Origin: Leucobacter sp. UT-8R-CII-1-4 | GTDB taxonomy: Bacteria; Actinomycetota; Actinomycetes; Actinomycetales; Microbacteriaceae | Length of the DNA stretch: 64,000 nt | Reading direction: 5' to 3' | NCBI RefSeq assembly: GCF_030010235.1 | Contig: NZ_JASCRS010000004.1 | Span: 124,001 to 188,000 of the forward strand | Shown: in pieces, positions 43,907 to 54,115 of the stretch | Position numbering within the stretch: the first letter of the stretch is position 1 | Layout: the number at the start of each line of letters is the position of its first letter | Translations under genes and position numbers: made by a program | The notes under the pieces: generated by a model | Told to the model about the DNA's origin: nothing | Database searches by the model: none | What the model saw: the letters and a program-made list of their open reading frames with translations, nothing else

Positions 43907-44278
43907 GTGCCTACTATTCAGCAGCTGGTTCGCAAGGGGCGCTCGCCAAAGGTCACCAAGACCAAGGCTCCCGCTCTGAAGGCGAACCCACAGCAGCGCG
44001 GCGTGTGCACACGTGTGTACACGACCACACCAAAGAAGCCAAACTCGGCGATGCGTAAGGTCGCTCGTGTGAAGCTTTCCAACGGTACCGAGGTCACCGC
44101 GTACATCCCGGGCGAAGGCCACAACCTGCAGGAGCACTCGATGGTGCTCGTTCGCGGTGGTCGAGTCAAGGATCTTCCCGGTGTTCGTTACAAGATCGTG
44201 CGCGGCGCGCTCGACACGCAGGCGGTCAAGGATCGCCAGCAGGCTCGTAGCCGCTACGGTGCAAAGAAGGTGAAGTAA
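43907..44278 (+). CDS. rpsL: 30S ribosomal protein S12
   Basis: A decoding-centre protein of 123 residues, with [11 protein letters not shown] at the N-terminus, [22 protein letters not shown] and [14 protein letters not shown]. Both lysines whose mutation gives streptomycin resistance (in TPKKPNSA and GRVKDLPG) are wild type. GTG start after AAGGAG. TAATG overlap with rpsG. Confidence 0.98.
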   Translation: MPTIQQLVRKGRSPKVTKTKAPALKANPQQRGVCTRVYTTTPKKPNSAMRKVARVKLSNGTEVTAYIPGEGHNLQEHSMVLVRGGRVKDLPGVRYKIVRGALDTQAVKDRQQARSRYGAKKVK

Positions 44279-44748
44279 TGCCTCGTAAGGGTCCTGCTCC
44301 AAAGCGCCCAGTCGTAGCCGATCCGGTTTACGGCTCGCCCGTAGTTAGCCAGCTCGTCAACAAGATCCTGCTCGACGGCAAGAAGGGCCTCGCAGAGCGC
44401 ATCGTTTACGGTGCACTCGAGGTCGTTGCCGAGAAGAGCGGCCAGGATGCCGTGACCGTACTCAAGAAGGCGCTCGACAACGTGCGCCCAACCCTTGAGG
44501 TTCGTTCACGTCGCGTCGGCGGTAGCACCTACCAGGTGCCCGTCGAGGTGAAGCCGCACCGTGCCAACACTCTGGCACTGCGCTGGTTGACCAGCTACGC
44601 AAAGGCACGTCGTGAGAACACCATGACCGAACGCCTTACCAACGAGATTCTTGACGCTTCGAACGGCCTTGGTGCCGCTGTGAAGCGTCGTGAAGACACT
44701 CACAAGATGGCTGAGTCGAACCGCGCATTCGCACACTACCGCTGGTAA
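44278..44748 (+). CDS. rpsG: 30S ribosomal protein S7
   Basis: Nucleates assembly of the 30S head. The 156-residue protein has [55 protein letters not shown] and the C-terminal NRAFAHYRW. In other bacteria S7 represses its own operon; no target site is identified here. A 196-base gap with hairpins separates it from fusA. Confidence 0.98.
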   Translation: MPRKGPAPKRPVVADPVYGSPVVSQLVNKILLDGKKGLAERIVYGALEVVAEKSGQDAVTVLKKALDNVRPTLEVRSRRVGGSTYQVPVEVKPHRANTLALRWLTSYAKARRENTMTERLTNEILDASNGLGAAVKRREDTHKMAESNRAFAHYRW

Positions 44749-44844
44749 GCGGCAGCAGAGAGCCCTTCCAGGCTTTCTGGCGAACGCGTTGCTTCGTTTA
44801 TCGCGAAGCAGACGCTCACTACCTTTGGTAGTAATCGCTTTCTA

Positions 44845-44903
44845 AGATTTGGGCGAGGATCACCTCGCGTGTTTCTCGCCCAAATCTGCGGGTATTCACC
44901 CGC
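44845..44903 (+). promoter_or_regulatory. Alternative hairpins in the fusA leader
   Basis: A perfect 13-bp stem (44845-44857 with 44875-44887, core TTTGGGCGAG) competes with a smaller one that uses GCGAGG at 44853-44858 and CCTCGC at 44863-44868. A third hairpin, GCGGGT/ACCCGC, follows at 44888-44903. Another small stem lies at 44790-44810. No T-run follows, so translational or stability control is as likely as attenuation. Confidence 0.5.
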
Positions 44904-44944
44904 ATCACACAAACTTTTTCACCCCCTTATCGGAGGAGACACCC

Positions 44945-47059
44945 GTGGCACAAGACGTGCTCACCGACCTGAGCAAGGTCCGCAACATCGGCATCATGGC
45001 TCACATCGATGCTGGCAAGACCACAACGACCGAGCGCATCCTGTTCTACACGGGTGTGAACCACAAGCTGGGCGAGACCCACGATGGTGGCGCGACGACT
45101 GACTGGATGGAGCAGGAGAAGGAGCGCGGCATTACGATTACGTCTGCCGCTGTGACCTGCTTCTGGAACAAGAACCAGATCAACATCATCGACACCCCAG
45201 GCCACGTTGACTTCACCGTTGAGGTGGAGCGTTCGCTCCGCGTACTCGACGGCGCAGTTGCTGTGTTCGATGGCAAGGAGGGCGTTGAGCCTCAGTCAGA
45301 GACCGTTTGGCGTCAGGCTGACAAGTACGGTGTTCCACGCATCTGCTTCGTCAACAAGATGGACAAGATGGGCGCTGACTTCTACTTCACCGTAGACACC
45401 ATCGTCAACCGCCTCGGTGCAAAGCCACTCGTTATGCAGCTGCCAATCGGCGCTGAGAGCGACTTCATCGGTGTTGTCGATCTGCTCACCATGAAGGCTT
45501 TCGTCTGGGAGGGCGACTCGAAGGGTGACGTTACCCTCGGTGCTAACTACGAGACCCAGGAGATCCCAGCTGACCTCCAGGCTCGCGCCGAAGAGTACCG
45601 TGCAAAGCTCGTCGAGACCGTTGCAGAGACCGACGACGCACTTCTCGAGAAGTTCTTTGGTGGCGAAGAGCTCACCATCGATGAGATCAAGGGCGGCATC
45701 CGCAAGCTCGTAGTCAACAACGAGATCTACCCGGTCTACTGTGGCTCGGCGTTCAAGAACCGTGGCATCCAGCCAATGCTGGACGCTGTTGTTGACTTCC
45801 TGCCAAACCCACTTGACGTTGGCGCGATCGAGGCTCACGATCCTCGTGATGAGTCGATCATCATCGAGCGCAAGCCATCTGCTGACCAGCCATTCTCGGC
45901 TCTCGCGTTCAAGGTTGCAGTGCACCCGTTCTTCGGTCGCCTCACCTACGTGCGCGTGTACTCGGGTGAAGTTGAGTCGGGCGCTCAGGTTGTGAACTCA
46001 ACCAAGGGCCGCAAGGAGCGCATCGGAAAGATCTTCCAGATGCACGCCAACAAGGAGAACCCTGTTGAGAAGCTCACTGCGGGCAACATCTACGCCGTTA
46101 TCGGTCTGAAGGACACCACCACCGGTGACACCCTCTCGGATCCAGCGAACCAGGTTGTTCTCGAGTCGATGACCTTCCCAGAGCCAGTGATCGAAGTGGC
46201 TATTGAGCCTAAGACCAAGGGTGACCAGGAGAAGCTCGGCACTGCTATTCAGAAGCTTGCTGAAGAGGATCCAACCTTCCGTGTCAGCCTGAACGCTGAG
46301 ACCGGTCAGACCGTTATCGCAGGTATGGGCGAGCTCCACCTTGACATCCTCGTGGATCGTATGAAGCGCGAGTTCAAGGTTGAGGCAAACGTTGGCAAGC
46401 CACAGGTTGCTTACCGCGAGACCATCCGCAAGACCGTTGAGAAGCACGACTACACCCACAAGAAGCAGACCGGTGGTTCGGGTCAGTTCGCTAAGGTGCA
46501 GATCTCGCTCGCTCCGCTTGCTGCTGACAGCGAGAAGATCTACGAGTTCGAGGACAAGGTGACCGGTGGTCGCGTTCCTCGCGAGTACATCCCATCGGTT
46601 GACGCTGGTATCCAGGATGCAATGCAGTACGGTATCCTCGCTGGCTTCCCAGTGGTTGGCGTCAAGGCTCAGCTGCTTGACGGCCAGTACCACGACGTTG
46701 ACTCTTCGGAAATGGCGTTCAAGATTGCCGGTTCGATGGCATTCAAGGAAGCTGCACGCAAGGCACAGCCAGTGCTGCTCGAGCCTATGATGGCCGTCGA
46801 AGTTCGTACTCCTGAGGAGTACATGGGCGATGTCATTGGTGACCTGAACAGCCGTCGTGGCCAGATTCAGTCCATGGAGGATGCAAGTGGCGTGAAGGTT
46901 GTTCGCGCACTCGTACCTCTTTCAGAGATGTTCGGGTACATCGGTGATCTGCGGTCGAAGACCAGCGGTCGCGCGGTGTTCTCGATGACCTTCGACAGCT
47001 ACGCTGAGGTGCCGAAGGCTGTGGCCGATGAAATCGTTCAGAAGGCTCAGGGCGCCTAA
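44945..47059 (+). CDS. fusA: Translation elongation factor G
   Basis: The GTPase that drives ribosomal translocation. The 704-residue protein has G1 [19 protein letters not shown], switch [26 protein letters not shown], and domains II-V ending [22 protein letters not shown]. The GTG at 44945 is preferred because GGAGGAG precedes it and the protein then begins [16 protein letters not shown]. An upstream in-frame extension would cover the hairpin leader. Confidence 0.98.
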   Translation: MAQDVLTDLSKVRNIGIMAHIDAGKTTTTERILFYTGVNHKLGETHDGGATTDWMEQEKERGITITSAAVTCFWNKNQINIIDTPGHVDFTVEVERSLRVLDGAVAVFDGKEGVEPQSETVWRQADKYGVPRICFVNKMDKMGADFYFTVDTIVNRLGAKPLVMQLPIGAESDFIGVVDLLTMKAFVWEGDSKGDVTLGANYETQEIPADLQARAEEYRAKLVETVAETDDALLEKFFGGEELTIDEIKGGIRKLVVNNEIYPVYCGSAFKNRGIQPMLDAVVDFLPNPLDVGAIEAHDPRDESIIIERKPSADQPFSALAFKVAVHPFFGRLTYVRVYSGEVESGAQVVNSTKGRKERIGKIFQMHANKENPVEKLTAGNIYAVIGLKDTTTGDTLSDPANQVVLESMTFPEPVIEVAIEPKTKGDQEKLGTAIQKLAEEDPTFRVSLNAETGQTVIAGMGELHLDILVDRMKREFKVEANVGKPQVAYRETIRKTVEKHDYTHKKQTGGSGQFAKVQISLAPLAADSEKIYEFEDKVTGGRVPREYIPSVDAGIQDAMQYGILAGFPVVGVKAQLLDGQYHDVDSSEMAFKIAGSMAFKEAARKAQPVLLEPMMAVEVRTPEEYMGDVIGDLNSRRGQIQSMEDASGVKVVRALVPLSEMFGYIGDLRSKTSGRAVFSMTFDSYAEVPKAVADEIVQKAQGA

Positions 47060-47170
47060 CAACGCCCGCTGGCCTGTGGTTCCTGAATATTTTCAGAGAA
47101 CTGCAGGCCGGCTCGACTCGCGTCAAGCCGGTCGAGCAAGTAACATATAGACACACCCCCGTGCCTGTGA

Positions 47171-47218
47171 CCGCCGAAATCCCTCGGCGGAAGCAGCACA
47201 CGACGTCCTGAGGAGGAC
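47171..47218 (+). promoter_or_regulatory. Hairpins before tuf, one enclosing the ribosome-binding site
   Basis: CCGCCGA (47171-47177) pairs with TCGGCGG (47184-47190). Next to the start, GTCCT (47205-47209) pairs with AGGAC (47214-47218), which partly hides the AGGAGG Shine-Dalgarno sequence. A TAACATATAG segment at 47141-47150 could carry a -10 element for a tuf promoter. Confidence 0.4.
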
Positions 47219-47222
47219 CATA

Positions 47223-48416
47223 GTGGCGAAGGCCAAGTTCGAGCGGACCAAGCCGCACGTGAACATCGGAACGATCGGTCACGTTGACCACGGTAAGACC
47301 ACTCTTACCGCTGCTATTTCGAAGACGCTTGCTGACAAGTTCCCGTCAGAGACCAACGTACAGCGCGACTTCGCAACGATTGACTCGGCTCCGGAAGAGC
47401 GCCAGCGCGGCATTACCATCAACATCTCGCACGTTGAGTACGAGACCGAAAAGCGCCACTACGCGCACGTTGATGCACCAGGCCACGCTGACTACATCAA
47501 GAACATGATCACCGGTGCTGCCCAGATGGACGGCGCTATCCTGGTGGTTGCAGCAACCGACGGCCTGATGGCTCAGTCGAAGGAGCACATCCTCCTCGCT
47601 AAGCAGGTTGGCGTTCCTTACCTCCTCGTTGCACTGAACAAGTGCGACCAGGTCGACGACGAGGAAATCCTCGAGCTCGTCGAGATGGAGGTCCGCGAGG
47701 AGCTCACCAAGAACGGCTACGACGGAGACAACGCTCCAGTCGTCCGCGTTTCGGGCTACCAGGCTCTCCAGGGCGAAGAGAAGTGGGTCAACTCGATCCT
47801 CGAGCTCATGAACGCTGTTGACGAGTCGATTCCAGATCCAGTGCGTGACAAGGACAAGCCGTTCCTCATGCCTGTTGAGGACGTCTTCACCATCACCGGT
47901 CGTGGCACCGTTGTTACGGGCCGCGCCGAGCGTGGAACCCTGAAGATCAACTCTGAGGTCGAGATCGTTGGTCTCCGCCCAACTCAGAAGACCACCGTTA
48001 CCGGTATCGAGATGTTCCACAAGCAGCTCGACGAAGCATGGGCTGGCGAGAACTGTGGCCTCCTGCTCCGCGGTACCAAGCGTGAAGACGTTGAGCGTGG
48101 CCAGGTTGTTGTACAGCCAGGCTCGATCACCCCTCACACCAAGTTCGAGGGCACTGCCTACATCCTCAAGAAGGAAGAGGGCGGCCGCCACAACCCATTC
48201 GAGACGAACTACCGTCCACAGTTCTACTTCCGTACAACTGACGTGACCGGTGTTATCACCCTGCCAGAGGACAAGCCAATGGTTATGCCTGGCGACACCA
48301 CTGACATGGTTGTTGAGCTGATCCAGCCAATCGCTATGGAAGATGGCCTCGGCTTCGCGATCCGTGAGGGTGGCCGCACCGTCGGCGCCGGCACGGTGAC
48401 CAAGGTTGTCGAGTAA
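47223..48416 (+). CDS. tuf: Translation elongation factor Tu
   Basis: Delivers aminoacyl-tRNA to the ribosome. The 397-residue GTPase has G1 [14 protein letters not shown], effector region [36 protein letters not shown], and the C-terminal barrel ending [23 protein letters not shown] start. Codon use is extremely biased, as expected of the most abundant protein. Only this copy is in the window. Confidence 0.98.
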   Translation: MAKAKFERTKPHVNIGTIGHVDHGKTTLTAAISKTLADKFPSETNVQRDFATIDSAPEERQRGITINISHVEYETEKRHYAHVDAPGHADYIKNMITGAAQMDGAILVVAATDGLMAQSKEHILLAKQVGVPYLLVALNKCDQVDDEEILELVEMEVREELTKNGYDGDNAPVVRVSGYQALQGEEKWVNSILELMNAVDESIPDPVRDKDKPFLMPVEDVFTITGRGTVVTGRAERGTLKINSEVEIVGLRPTQKTTVTGIEMFHKQLDEAWAGENCGLLLRGTKREDVERGQVVVQPGSITPHTKFEGTAYILKKEEGGRHNPFETNYRPQFYFRTTDVTGVITLPEDKPMVMPGDTTDMVVELIQPIAMEDGLGFAIREGGRTVGAGTVTKVVE

Positions 48417-48445
48417 TCTCTCGAGCTAATCTCTTAGAGATATAA

Positions 48446-48480
48446 AGAACCCCCGGGGAATTATCCTCGGGGGTTCTTTT
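48446..48480 (+). terminator. Rho-independent terminator of the str operon
   Basis: A 13-bp stem with one G-U pair (AGAACCCCCGGGG with CCTCGGGGGTTCT), then TTTTG. It ends the rpsL-rpsG-fusA-tuf unit. Confidence 0.9.
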
Positions 48481-48494
48481 GTATTTGTGTGAGA

Positions 48495-48710
48495 TTATTT
48501 GTCGCCGATGTGCTTATCAGCCTCGTCGCGAGCCGCTGCGATCTGATCCTTGAACTTGTCGCCCGTGGCCTTGTTGGCGAAGTCAGCAGCGCCGTCGAGC
48601 ACCTTGTCGCTGATAGCTTCGGCCTGTTCGCTCTTCAGCGCAGCCTGGATATTGTCAGAGTTCTGCTTCACAAAATCGCCAGCTTGTTTTGCAAGATCTT
48701 CGATGCCCAT
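48495..48710 (-). CDS. MT0933-like antitoxin-family protein
   Basis: A 71-residue, highly charged, helical protein (GIEDLAKQAGDFVKQNSDNI, then VLDGAADFANKATGDKFKDQI, AARDEADKHIG). The size and the K/D/A-rich ending with TGDKFKDQI resemble the MT0933/Rv0909 antitoxin family of actinobacteria. No adjacent toxin gene is present; neighbours are tuf and an envelope gene. It may be an orphan or may simply be a general stress-type helical protein. AGGGACA precedes the ATG on the minus strand. Confidence 0.7.
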   Translation of the reverse strand: MGIEDLAKQAGDFVKQNSDNIQAALKSEQAEAISDKVLDGAADFANKATGDKFKDQIAAARDEADKHIGDK

Positions 48711-48879
48711 GATTGTCCCTTTGTCTTGATTGCTATGCCAGACATGGCGGTGTGCGCGGTGCGTACGGCAACATTATCTACGAGAAACTGTCTGAAAAAT
48801 AGGGGTTGAATCTCACGTACTTGACCCCATCCGGCACGTCCGAGCGTAGGCTCGGCCTCCACGCAGCTACACTCGAAGA

Positions 48880-50712
48880 GTGGATCAGCCCAAACCTGCA
48901 GCTAAGCGCACTCCGTCGCGGACTCTGAAGCAGCGACTCGATCACGCCTTCGCGGCCTCGGGATTGCTGTTCCTTTGCGACGCATTTGCATGGACGGTCG
49001 GTATTCTTGCTGCCCTCGTGTTGCGTTATGACTTTGAGTTGCAGCGTATTCACTGGGGCTGGGCTGTGGTGCTCATCGTCGCCGTTGTGCTGTTGCAGCT
49101 TCTGGCGGGTTGGCTGTTCTGGCTCTACCGCGGTCGCTATGAGACCGGTGGCTTCGACGAAGTGAAGGCTCTTGTCTTTGACGTTTTCGCCGTGATGGCG
49201 GTCGGCTGGGTGATCGCTTATCTGCTCGCTTATGGGCAAGGTATTCCGCGAAGCACAATGATTATCGCCGCGCCGATTAGTTTCACGCTGATGGCTGCCG
49301 CGCGCTATCTGATTCGCCTCTCAACCGAAAACAAAATGAAGCCGAAGGCAGATGCTGAACGCGCTCTGATCTACGGCGCCGGCTATCTCGGTAATCAGAC
49401 CGTCAAGCGTTTGATCACCGATCACGCTGGCGTGAGTACTCCGGTCGGGCTGCTCGATGACGATCCAAACAAGGCAAACCTTGAAGTGCGTGGTGTGCGC
49501 GTACTCGGTGGGCTTGACGATCTAGCGGCAGCCGCCGCAGACACCCGGGCGACGACGCTCATTGTTTGCATCGGTGACGCAGATGCATCGCTCATGCGTC
49601 GAGTTGATCAGCTTGCAGACCGCGCCGGTCTCAAGGTTCAGGTGTTGCCACCACTCGAACAGATTTTGCAGAACTCTTCGGTGGTGAATGAAGTTCGCGA
49701 GCTTTCAATTGAAGATTTGATCGGGCGTCACCCCGTTCGGCTAGAAACCGCATCAATCGCCGAGTACCTGCAAGACCGCGTTGTGTTGGTCACCGGCGCC
49801 GGTGGCTCAATCGGTTCGGAGCTGGCACGACAGCTCGCAAAGTTTGCTCCGCGAGAACTGATACTCCTTGATCGCGATGAAACGTCGCTGCAGGCCGCAC
49901 AGCTCGCGATTAGTGGACACGGGCTGCTTGACACGAATGACGTGGTGCTCGCAGACATTCGTGATGCCGCGGCACTGAACCAGATCTTTGCCGAACGTCG
50001 CCCAGAGGTTGTGTTTCACACGGCTGCGCTCAAGCACCTTCCGATGCTGGAGCAGTACCCTGATGAGGCTTGGAAGACAAATGTGCTCGGCACACTCAAC
50101 GTCTTGCAGGCTGCGCGCTCCGTCGGTGTCAGCACCTTTGTGAATATTTCTACCGACAAAGCAGCAAACCCAACGAGTGTGCTCGGCCACTCAAAACGAG
50201 TAGCTGAGAAGCTCACTGCGTGGATGGCACAAGAAACCGGAGAGCGTTACCTCTCGGTACGCTTCGGCAACGTTATTGGTAGCCGAGGATCGATGTTGCC
50301 GACCTTCCGCTCGCTGATCGAGTCCGGGGGCCCGCTCACGGTGACCCACCCAGACGTCACACGCTTCTTCATGACCATTCCGGAAGCCTGCCAGCTGGTG
50401 ATCCAGGCCGGTGGCATTGGCCGCCAGGGCGAGGTGCTGATCCTAGATATGGGTGAGCCGGTAAAGATTCTTGACGTTGCTAAGCGCATGATCGCGCAAT
50501 CAGGCAAGCAGGTCGAAATTGTTTTCACTGGGTTGCGTCACGGTGAGAAGTTGCACGAAGAGTTGGTTGCAGCCGGCGAAGGTGATGAGCGCCCGTTCCA
50601 CAGCAAGATCACGCACGCTCACGTTGACACGATGAGCCCAGAAACGTTGGATCACGCTGGCTGGGTTGCTCGAATGAACCTTACGGCGGAGGCAGGGGAG
50701 CGCGTCCAGTGA
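48880..50712 (+). CDS. Membrane-bound NDP-sugar 4,6-dehydratase (FlaA1/CapD family)
   Basis: A 610-residue envelope-polysaccharide enzyme. Four N-terminal membrane helices (~20-130) are followed by a nucleotide-binding domain (LIYGAGYLGNQTVKRL, ~163) and the extended SDR catalytic domain with VLVTGAGGSIGSELARQL (~302), HTAALKHLPMLEQYP and ISTDKAANPTSVLGHSKRVAE. In this large-type family the SDR Tyr is absent, as seen here. It probably makes a UDP-4-keto-6-deoxy sugar for glycan assembly. It overlaps the next gene (GTGA), encoding a matching glycan-initiating transferase. Confidence 0.92.
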   Translation: MDQPKPAAKRTPSRTLKQRLDHAFAASGLLFLCDAFAWTVGILAALVLRYDFELQRIHWGWAVVLIVAVVLLQLLAGWLFWLYRGRYETGGFDEVKALVFDVFAVMAVGWVIAYLLAYGQGIPRSTMIIAAPISFTLMAAARYLIRLSTENKMKPKADAERALIYGAGYLGNQTVKRLITDHAGVSTPVGLLDDDPNKANLEVRGVRVLGGLDDLAAAAADTRATTLIVCIGDADASLMRRVDQLADRAGLKVQVLPPLEQILQNSSVVNEVRELSIEDLIGRHPVRLETASIAEYLQDRVVLVTGAGGSIGSELARQLAKFAPRELILLDRDETSLQAAQLAISGHGLLDTNDVVLADIRDAAALNQIFAERRPEVVFHTAALKHLPMLEQYPDEAWKTNVLGTLNVLQAARSVGVSTFVNISTDKAANPTSVLGHSKRVAEKLTAWMAQETGERYLSVRFGNVIGSRGSMLPTFRSLIESGGPLTVTHPDVTRFFMTIPEACQLVIQAGGIGRQGEVLILDMGEPVKILDVAKRMIAQSGKQVEIVFTGLRHGEKLHEELVAAGEGDERPFHSKITHAHVDTMSPETLDHAGWVARMNLTAEAGERVQ

Positions 50713-51728
50713 CATCTCTGACATTTGCATTGATTGCGGGTGTGGTGACGTTTGCGCTGAGCCTTGCGCTGCCCGTTGTCGTGAAGCCGATCCTCGTGCG
50801 TCTCGGCATTATGGATGTGCCCAATGATCGTTCCTCGCACATAAAGCCTGTGCTGCGCGGTCTCGGTCTTGCCGTGCTGATTGCGATGGCCATTGGGTAT
50901 CTCGTTGCGCTCGTAGCGCCTGGCGGCATGATCGAGTATGACTCGGCCGCACTTGCATTGTCGCTGGTAGCGGGGGCGGCGATCTGCTCTGGTCTTCTCG
51001 GCCTTGGCGAAGACTTGAAAGGCGTGAGTGTCACAGTACGCAGCGTGCTGCTGCTCGCGATCGCGCTCGGTGTCGGTCTTGGTCTCGTCTGGTATGGCGG
51101 TGCCGCTTGGTGGCTTGTGATCTACGCGGTGCTATTCGTTTCGGGCTACATCAATGTTGCAAACTTCATGGATGGGCTCAACGGCATTAGCGGCTTTCAC
51201 GGAGTGATCGCAGGCCTGGCATTCGCAGCGACGGGCGTGCTCGCCGATATCGTTTGGCTGGTGCCTGCCGGGCTGATCCTCGCTGCTGGTTTTGGTGGCT
51301 TCTTGCCCTGGAACCTGACAAAGCCCGGAGCTTTTCTTGGCGACGTTGGATCGTACCTGCTCGGTGGCGCGACTGCCGCGACGAGTCTGTTCGCACTGGT
51401 GAGTGGTGCTCCCATCCTTGCCACTATCGGGCCGATGATCATTTACTTTGGCGATGTCGCTGTGACCCTCGTGAAACGTGTTCGTGCCGGACACAAGTGG
51501 GACGAGCCCCACAAGGAACACGTCTACCAACGGCTGAACCAACTCGGGCTTTCGCACGTGCAGGCATCTGGTATCACTGCGCTCTTCAGCCTCGCTGGAG
51601 CGCTACTTGGCCTTGCTTCGTTTTTTGTGGCACCAATCTGGTGGTTGTTGTTGCTCGCCGGTGGTCTTGCGCTGGTTGTGATCTATGTTGCGATGCCTCG
51701 ACTTCTTGAGAAGTCGCGCGCTCGTTAG
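50709..51728 (+). CDS. WecA/MraY-family polyprenyl-phosphate sugar-1-phosphate transferase
   Basis: A 339-residue membrane enzyme (glycosyltransferase family 4 type) with ten or more membrane helices. Signature residues: DVPNDRSSHIKPVLRGLG near the N-terminus, NVANFMDGLNGISG, GAFLGDVGSYLLGG, and the cytoplasmic HKEHVYQRLNQLGLSH loop. It likely transfers a HexNAc-1-phosphate to undecaprenyl phosphate to start a surface glycan or teichoic-acid linker. The start overlaps the upstream dehydratase stop, so the two act in one pathway. Confidence 0.92.
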   Translation: MTSLTFALIAGVVTFALSLALPVVVKPILVRLGIMDVPNDRSSHIKPVLRGLGLAVLIAMAIGYLVALVAPGGMIEYDSAALALSLVAGAAICSGLLGLGEDLKGVSVTVRSVLLLAIALGVGLGLVWYGGAAWWLVIYAVLFVSGYINVANFMDGLNGISGFHGVIAGLAFAATGVLADIVWLVPAGLILAAGFGGFLPWNLTKPGAFLGDVGSYLLGGATAATSLFALVSGAPILATIGPMIIYFGDVAVTLVKRVRAGHKWDEPHKEHVYQRLNQLGLSHVQASGITALFSLAGALLGLASFFVAPIWWLLLLAGGLALVVIYVAMPRLLEKSRAR

Positions 51729-52162
51729 AGCGTGCGAACGCTTTCCGCATACGTCTCAGACATCGATCAGGTGTCTCTACCGCGAAATGCGCGACACGCC
51801 CGGCTTGCAAAGAACCCTAAAGTCGTGTCAGAATAGACAGGTTCAGTACTTCTCGGTTTCGGGAATCACTGCCAGGTAGTGCATAACCCCCTTTTGACCT
51901 GTTCAGGGGCGGGTTAGGCCGCGGGCAGCGAACATTACGCCTCATTATTTCGGGGCATGTCGGGCAGAAGCCACTTGGTTTCTGCTGCTTTCGTGCTCAC
52001 AAACGAAATGATGTGCGCGTTTGACAGGTGAACAGCGAGTGTCATTCTCCGTGAATGCACAGGGCGCTGATACGCAAGACGTCCAATGCTGGGCGCGATG
52101 CTCCACGCCTTTTGGCAAAGAGTGTCGCTTTCAGTAAGACGCGACCAGAAAGAGAGAAGTCT
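51729..52162 (+). promoter_or_regulatory. Leader and upstream region of the S10 ribosomal operon
   Basis: This 434-base gap holds no gene. A promoter is expected here; TTGCAA at 51805-51810 followed by a GAATAGACA segment near 51831-51839 is a weak candidate. TAACCC (51884-51889) and GGGTTA (51911-51916) enclose a CCCCT/AGGGG stem, so the leader can fold. AGAGAGAAG precedes rpsJ. Confidence 0.35.
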
Positions 52163-52471
52163 ATGGCGGCCCAAAAGATCCGCATTCGACTGAAGTCGTA
52201 TGACCACGAGGTCATCGACAGCTCGGCACGCAAGATCGTTGACACGGTTACCCGCGCGGGTGCCACCGTTATCGGTCCAGTGCCACTTCCTACGGAGAAG
52301 AACGTGATCGCTGTGATCCGCTCTCCTCACAAGTACAAGGACAGCCGCGAGCACTTTGAGAAGCGCACGCACAAGCGTCTGATCGACATCGTCGATCCAA
52401 CGCCGAAGGCCGTCGATTCGCTGATGCGTCTCGACTTGCCAGCTGACGTCAACATCGAGATCAAGCTGTAA
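52163..52471 (+). CDS. rpsJ: 30S ribosomal protein S10
   Basis: A 102-residue protein of the 30S head, also NusE in transcription antitermination. It has [35 protein letters not shown] and [33 protein letters not shown]. The ATG at 52163 gives standard length; an upstream in-frame start at 52055 is rejected. First gene of the S10 operon. Confidence 0.98.
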   Translation: MAAQKIRIRLKSYDHEVIDSSARKIVDTVTRAGATVIGPVPLPTEKNVIAVIRSPHKYKDSREHFEKRTHKRLIDIVDPTPKAVDSLMRLDLPADVNIEIKL

Positions 52472-52482
52472 GGGGGTCTCGA

Positions 52483-53139
52483 ATGTCGAACGCAGAACGC
52501 AACGTCAAGGGCCTGCTGGGCACGAAGCTCGGTATGACCCAGGTTTGGGACGAGGACGGCAAGGTCGTTCCCGTTACCGTTATTGAGGTGGCTCCTAACG
52601 TGGTCACCCAGATCCGCACCGCAGAGGTCGACGGCTACAGCGCCGTTCAGATCGCTGCCGGTCAGATCGACCCACGCAAGGTGAACCAGCCAAGTGCAGG
52701 TCACTTCGCAAAGGCCGGTGTCACCCCGCGTCGTCACCTCACTGAGGTACGTACCGCAGATGCCGCAGAGTACTCGCTGGGCCAGGAGCTCACCGTCGAT
52801 GCAACCTTCGAAGCCGGTCAGAAGATCGACGTCGTTGGTACTTCGAAGGGTAAGGGTTTCGCAGGCACCATGAAGCGTCACAACTTCTCTGGTGTTTCGG
52901 CTTCGCACGGTGCACACCGTAACCACCGTAAGCCTGGCTCGATCGGTGGCGCAGCTACCCCGGGTCGCGTCTTCAAGGGCCAGAAGATGGCTGGACGCAT
53001 GGGCAACGATCGCGTCACCGTGCAGAACCTTGTGGTTCAGGCAGTTGACGCTGAGAAGGGTCTGCTGCTCGTTAAGGGTGCAGTTCCAGGTGGACGCGGC
53101 CGTCTCGTATTCGTTCGCAACGCAGTGAAGGGGGCGTAG
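52483..53139 (+). CDS. rplC: 50S ribosomal protein L3
   Basis: A 218-residue protein near the peptidyl-transferase centre. It has [45 protein letters not shown] and [23 protein letters not shown]. It starts 11 bases after rpsJ with AAGGGGG. Confidence 0.98.
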   Translation: MSNAERNVKGLLGTKLGMTQVWDEDGKVVPVTVIEVAPNVVTQIRTAEVDGYSAVQIAAGQIDPRKVNQPSAGHFAKAGVTPRRHLTEVRTADAAEYSLGQELTVDATFEAGQKIDVVGTSKGKGFAGTMKRHNFSGVSASHGAHRNHRKPGSIGGAATPGRVFKGQKMAGRMGNDRVTVQNLVVQAVDAEKGLLLVKGAVPGGRGRLVFVRNAVKGA

Positions 53140-53142
53140 TTC

Positions 53143-53796
53143 ATGGCTACCGCTACCAAGCTCAACGTCGTCGACGCGAAGGGCAAGAAGGCCGGTTCGG
53201 TCGAGCTTCCCGAGGCTATCTTCGGCGCTGAAACCAATGTGCCCCTGATCCACCAGGTGGTGACCGCACAGCTCGCAGCTGCGCGTCAGGGTACTCACAA
53301 AGTAAAGACCCGCGGCGAAGTCAGCGGTTCTGGTGTCAAGCCTTTCAAGCAGAAGGGCACCGGCCGCGCTCGTCAGGGTTCGGTCCGTATGCCGCAGCAC
53401 CGCGGCGGTGGCATCGTTCACGGTCCAGTGCCTCGCGATTACTCGCAGCGCACCCCTAAGAAGATGATCGCGGCTGCGCTCGTTGGTCTGCTGAGCGATC
53501 GTGCTCGCGCAAACCGCCTGCACGTCGTCGAGAGCTTCGGCATCGAGGGCAAGCCAAGCACCAAGAGCGCTCGCGAGTTCCTCGCTTCGGTTGCTCCAGG
53601 TAAGCGCGTTCTCGTGGTTGTTGACCGCGAAGACGATCTGACCGTGCTGAGTGTACGTAACCTGCCACAGGTTCACGTCCTCTACCAGGACCAGGTCAAC
53701 GCATACGACGTAGTCGTGAGCGATGACATTGTCTTCACCAAGGCTGCTTTCGACGCTTTCGTTGAGGCACGTGGCCAGAAGGAGGTCTCGAAGTGA
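53143..53796 (+). CDS. rplD: 50S ribosomal protein L4
   Basis: A 217-residue protein that lines the exit tunnel. The tunnel loop is [27 protein letters not shown], with [17 protein letters not shown] after it. L4 is the autogenous regulator of the S10 operon in gamma-proteobacteria; in actinobacteria this is not established. It overlaps rplW by 4 bases. Confidence 0.97.
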   Translation: MATATKLNVVDAKGKKAGSVELPEAIFGAETNVPLIHQVVTAQLAAARQGTHKVKTRGEVSGSGVKPFKQKGTGRARQGSVRMPQHRGGGIVHGPVPRDYSQRTPKKMIAAALVGLLSDRARANRLHVVESFGIEGKPSTKSAREFLASVAPGKRVLVVVDREDDLTVLSVRNLPQVHVLYQDQVNAYDVVVSDDIVFTKAAFDAFVEARGQKEVSK

Positions 53797-54092
53797 GCCT
53801 GAACAAGTCGCAACACGATGTGATCATCCGCCCAATCGTTTCTGAGAAGAGCTACGGGCTGATCGATCAGAACGGTCAGTACACCTTCGAGGTCGAGCCG
53901 ACCGCGAGCAAGACTGAGATCAAGTTCGCTATCGAGCAGGTCTTCGGTGTAAAGGTTGACAAGATCAACACTCTCAACCGCAAGGGTAAGACCCGCCGTA
54001 CCAAGTTCGGCATGGGCAAGCGCAAGGACACCAAGCGTGCCATTGTGACCCTGAAGTCGGGCACCATCGACATCTTCACGGCTGCGCTGTAG
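53793..54092 (+). CDS. rplW: 50S ribosomal protein L23
   Basis: A 99-residue exit-tunnel protein and docking site for trigger factor and SRP. It has [44 protein letters not shown] and [24 protein letters not shown] start overlapping rplD. Confidence 0.97.
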   Translation: MSLNKSQHDVIIRPIVSEKSYGLIDQNGQYTFEVEPTASKTEIKFAIEQVFGVKVDKINTLNRKGKTRRTKFGMGKRKDTKRAIVTLKSGTIDIFTAAL

Positions 54093-54115
54093 CTCGGAAG
54101 CGAAGAGGAAACAAC

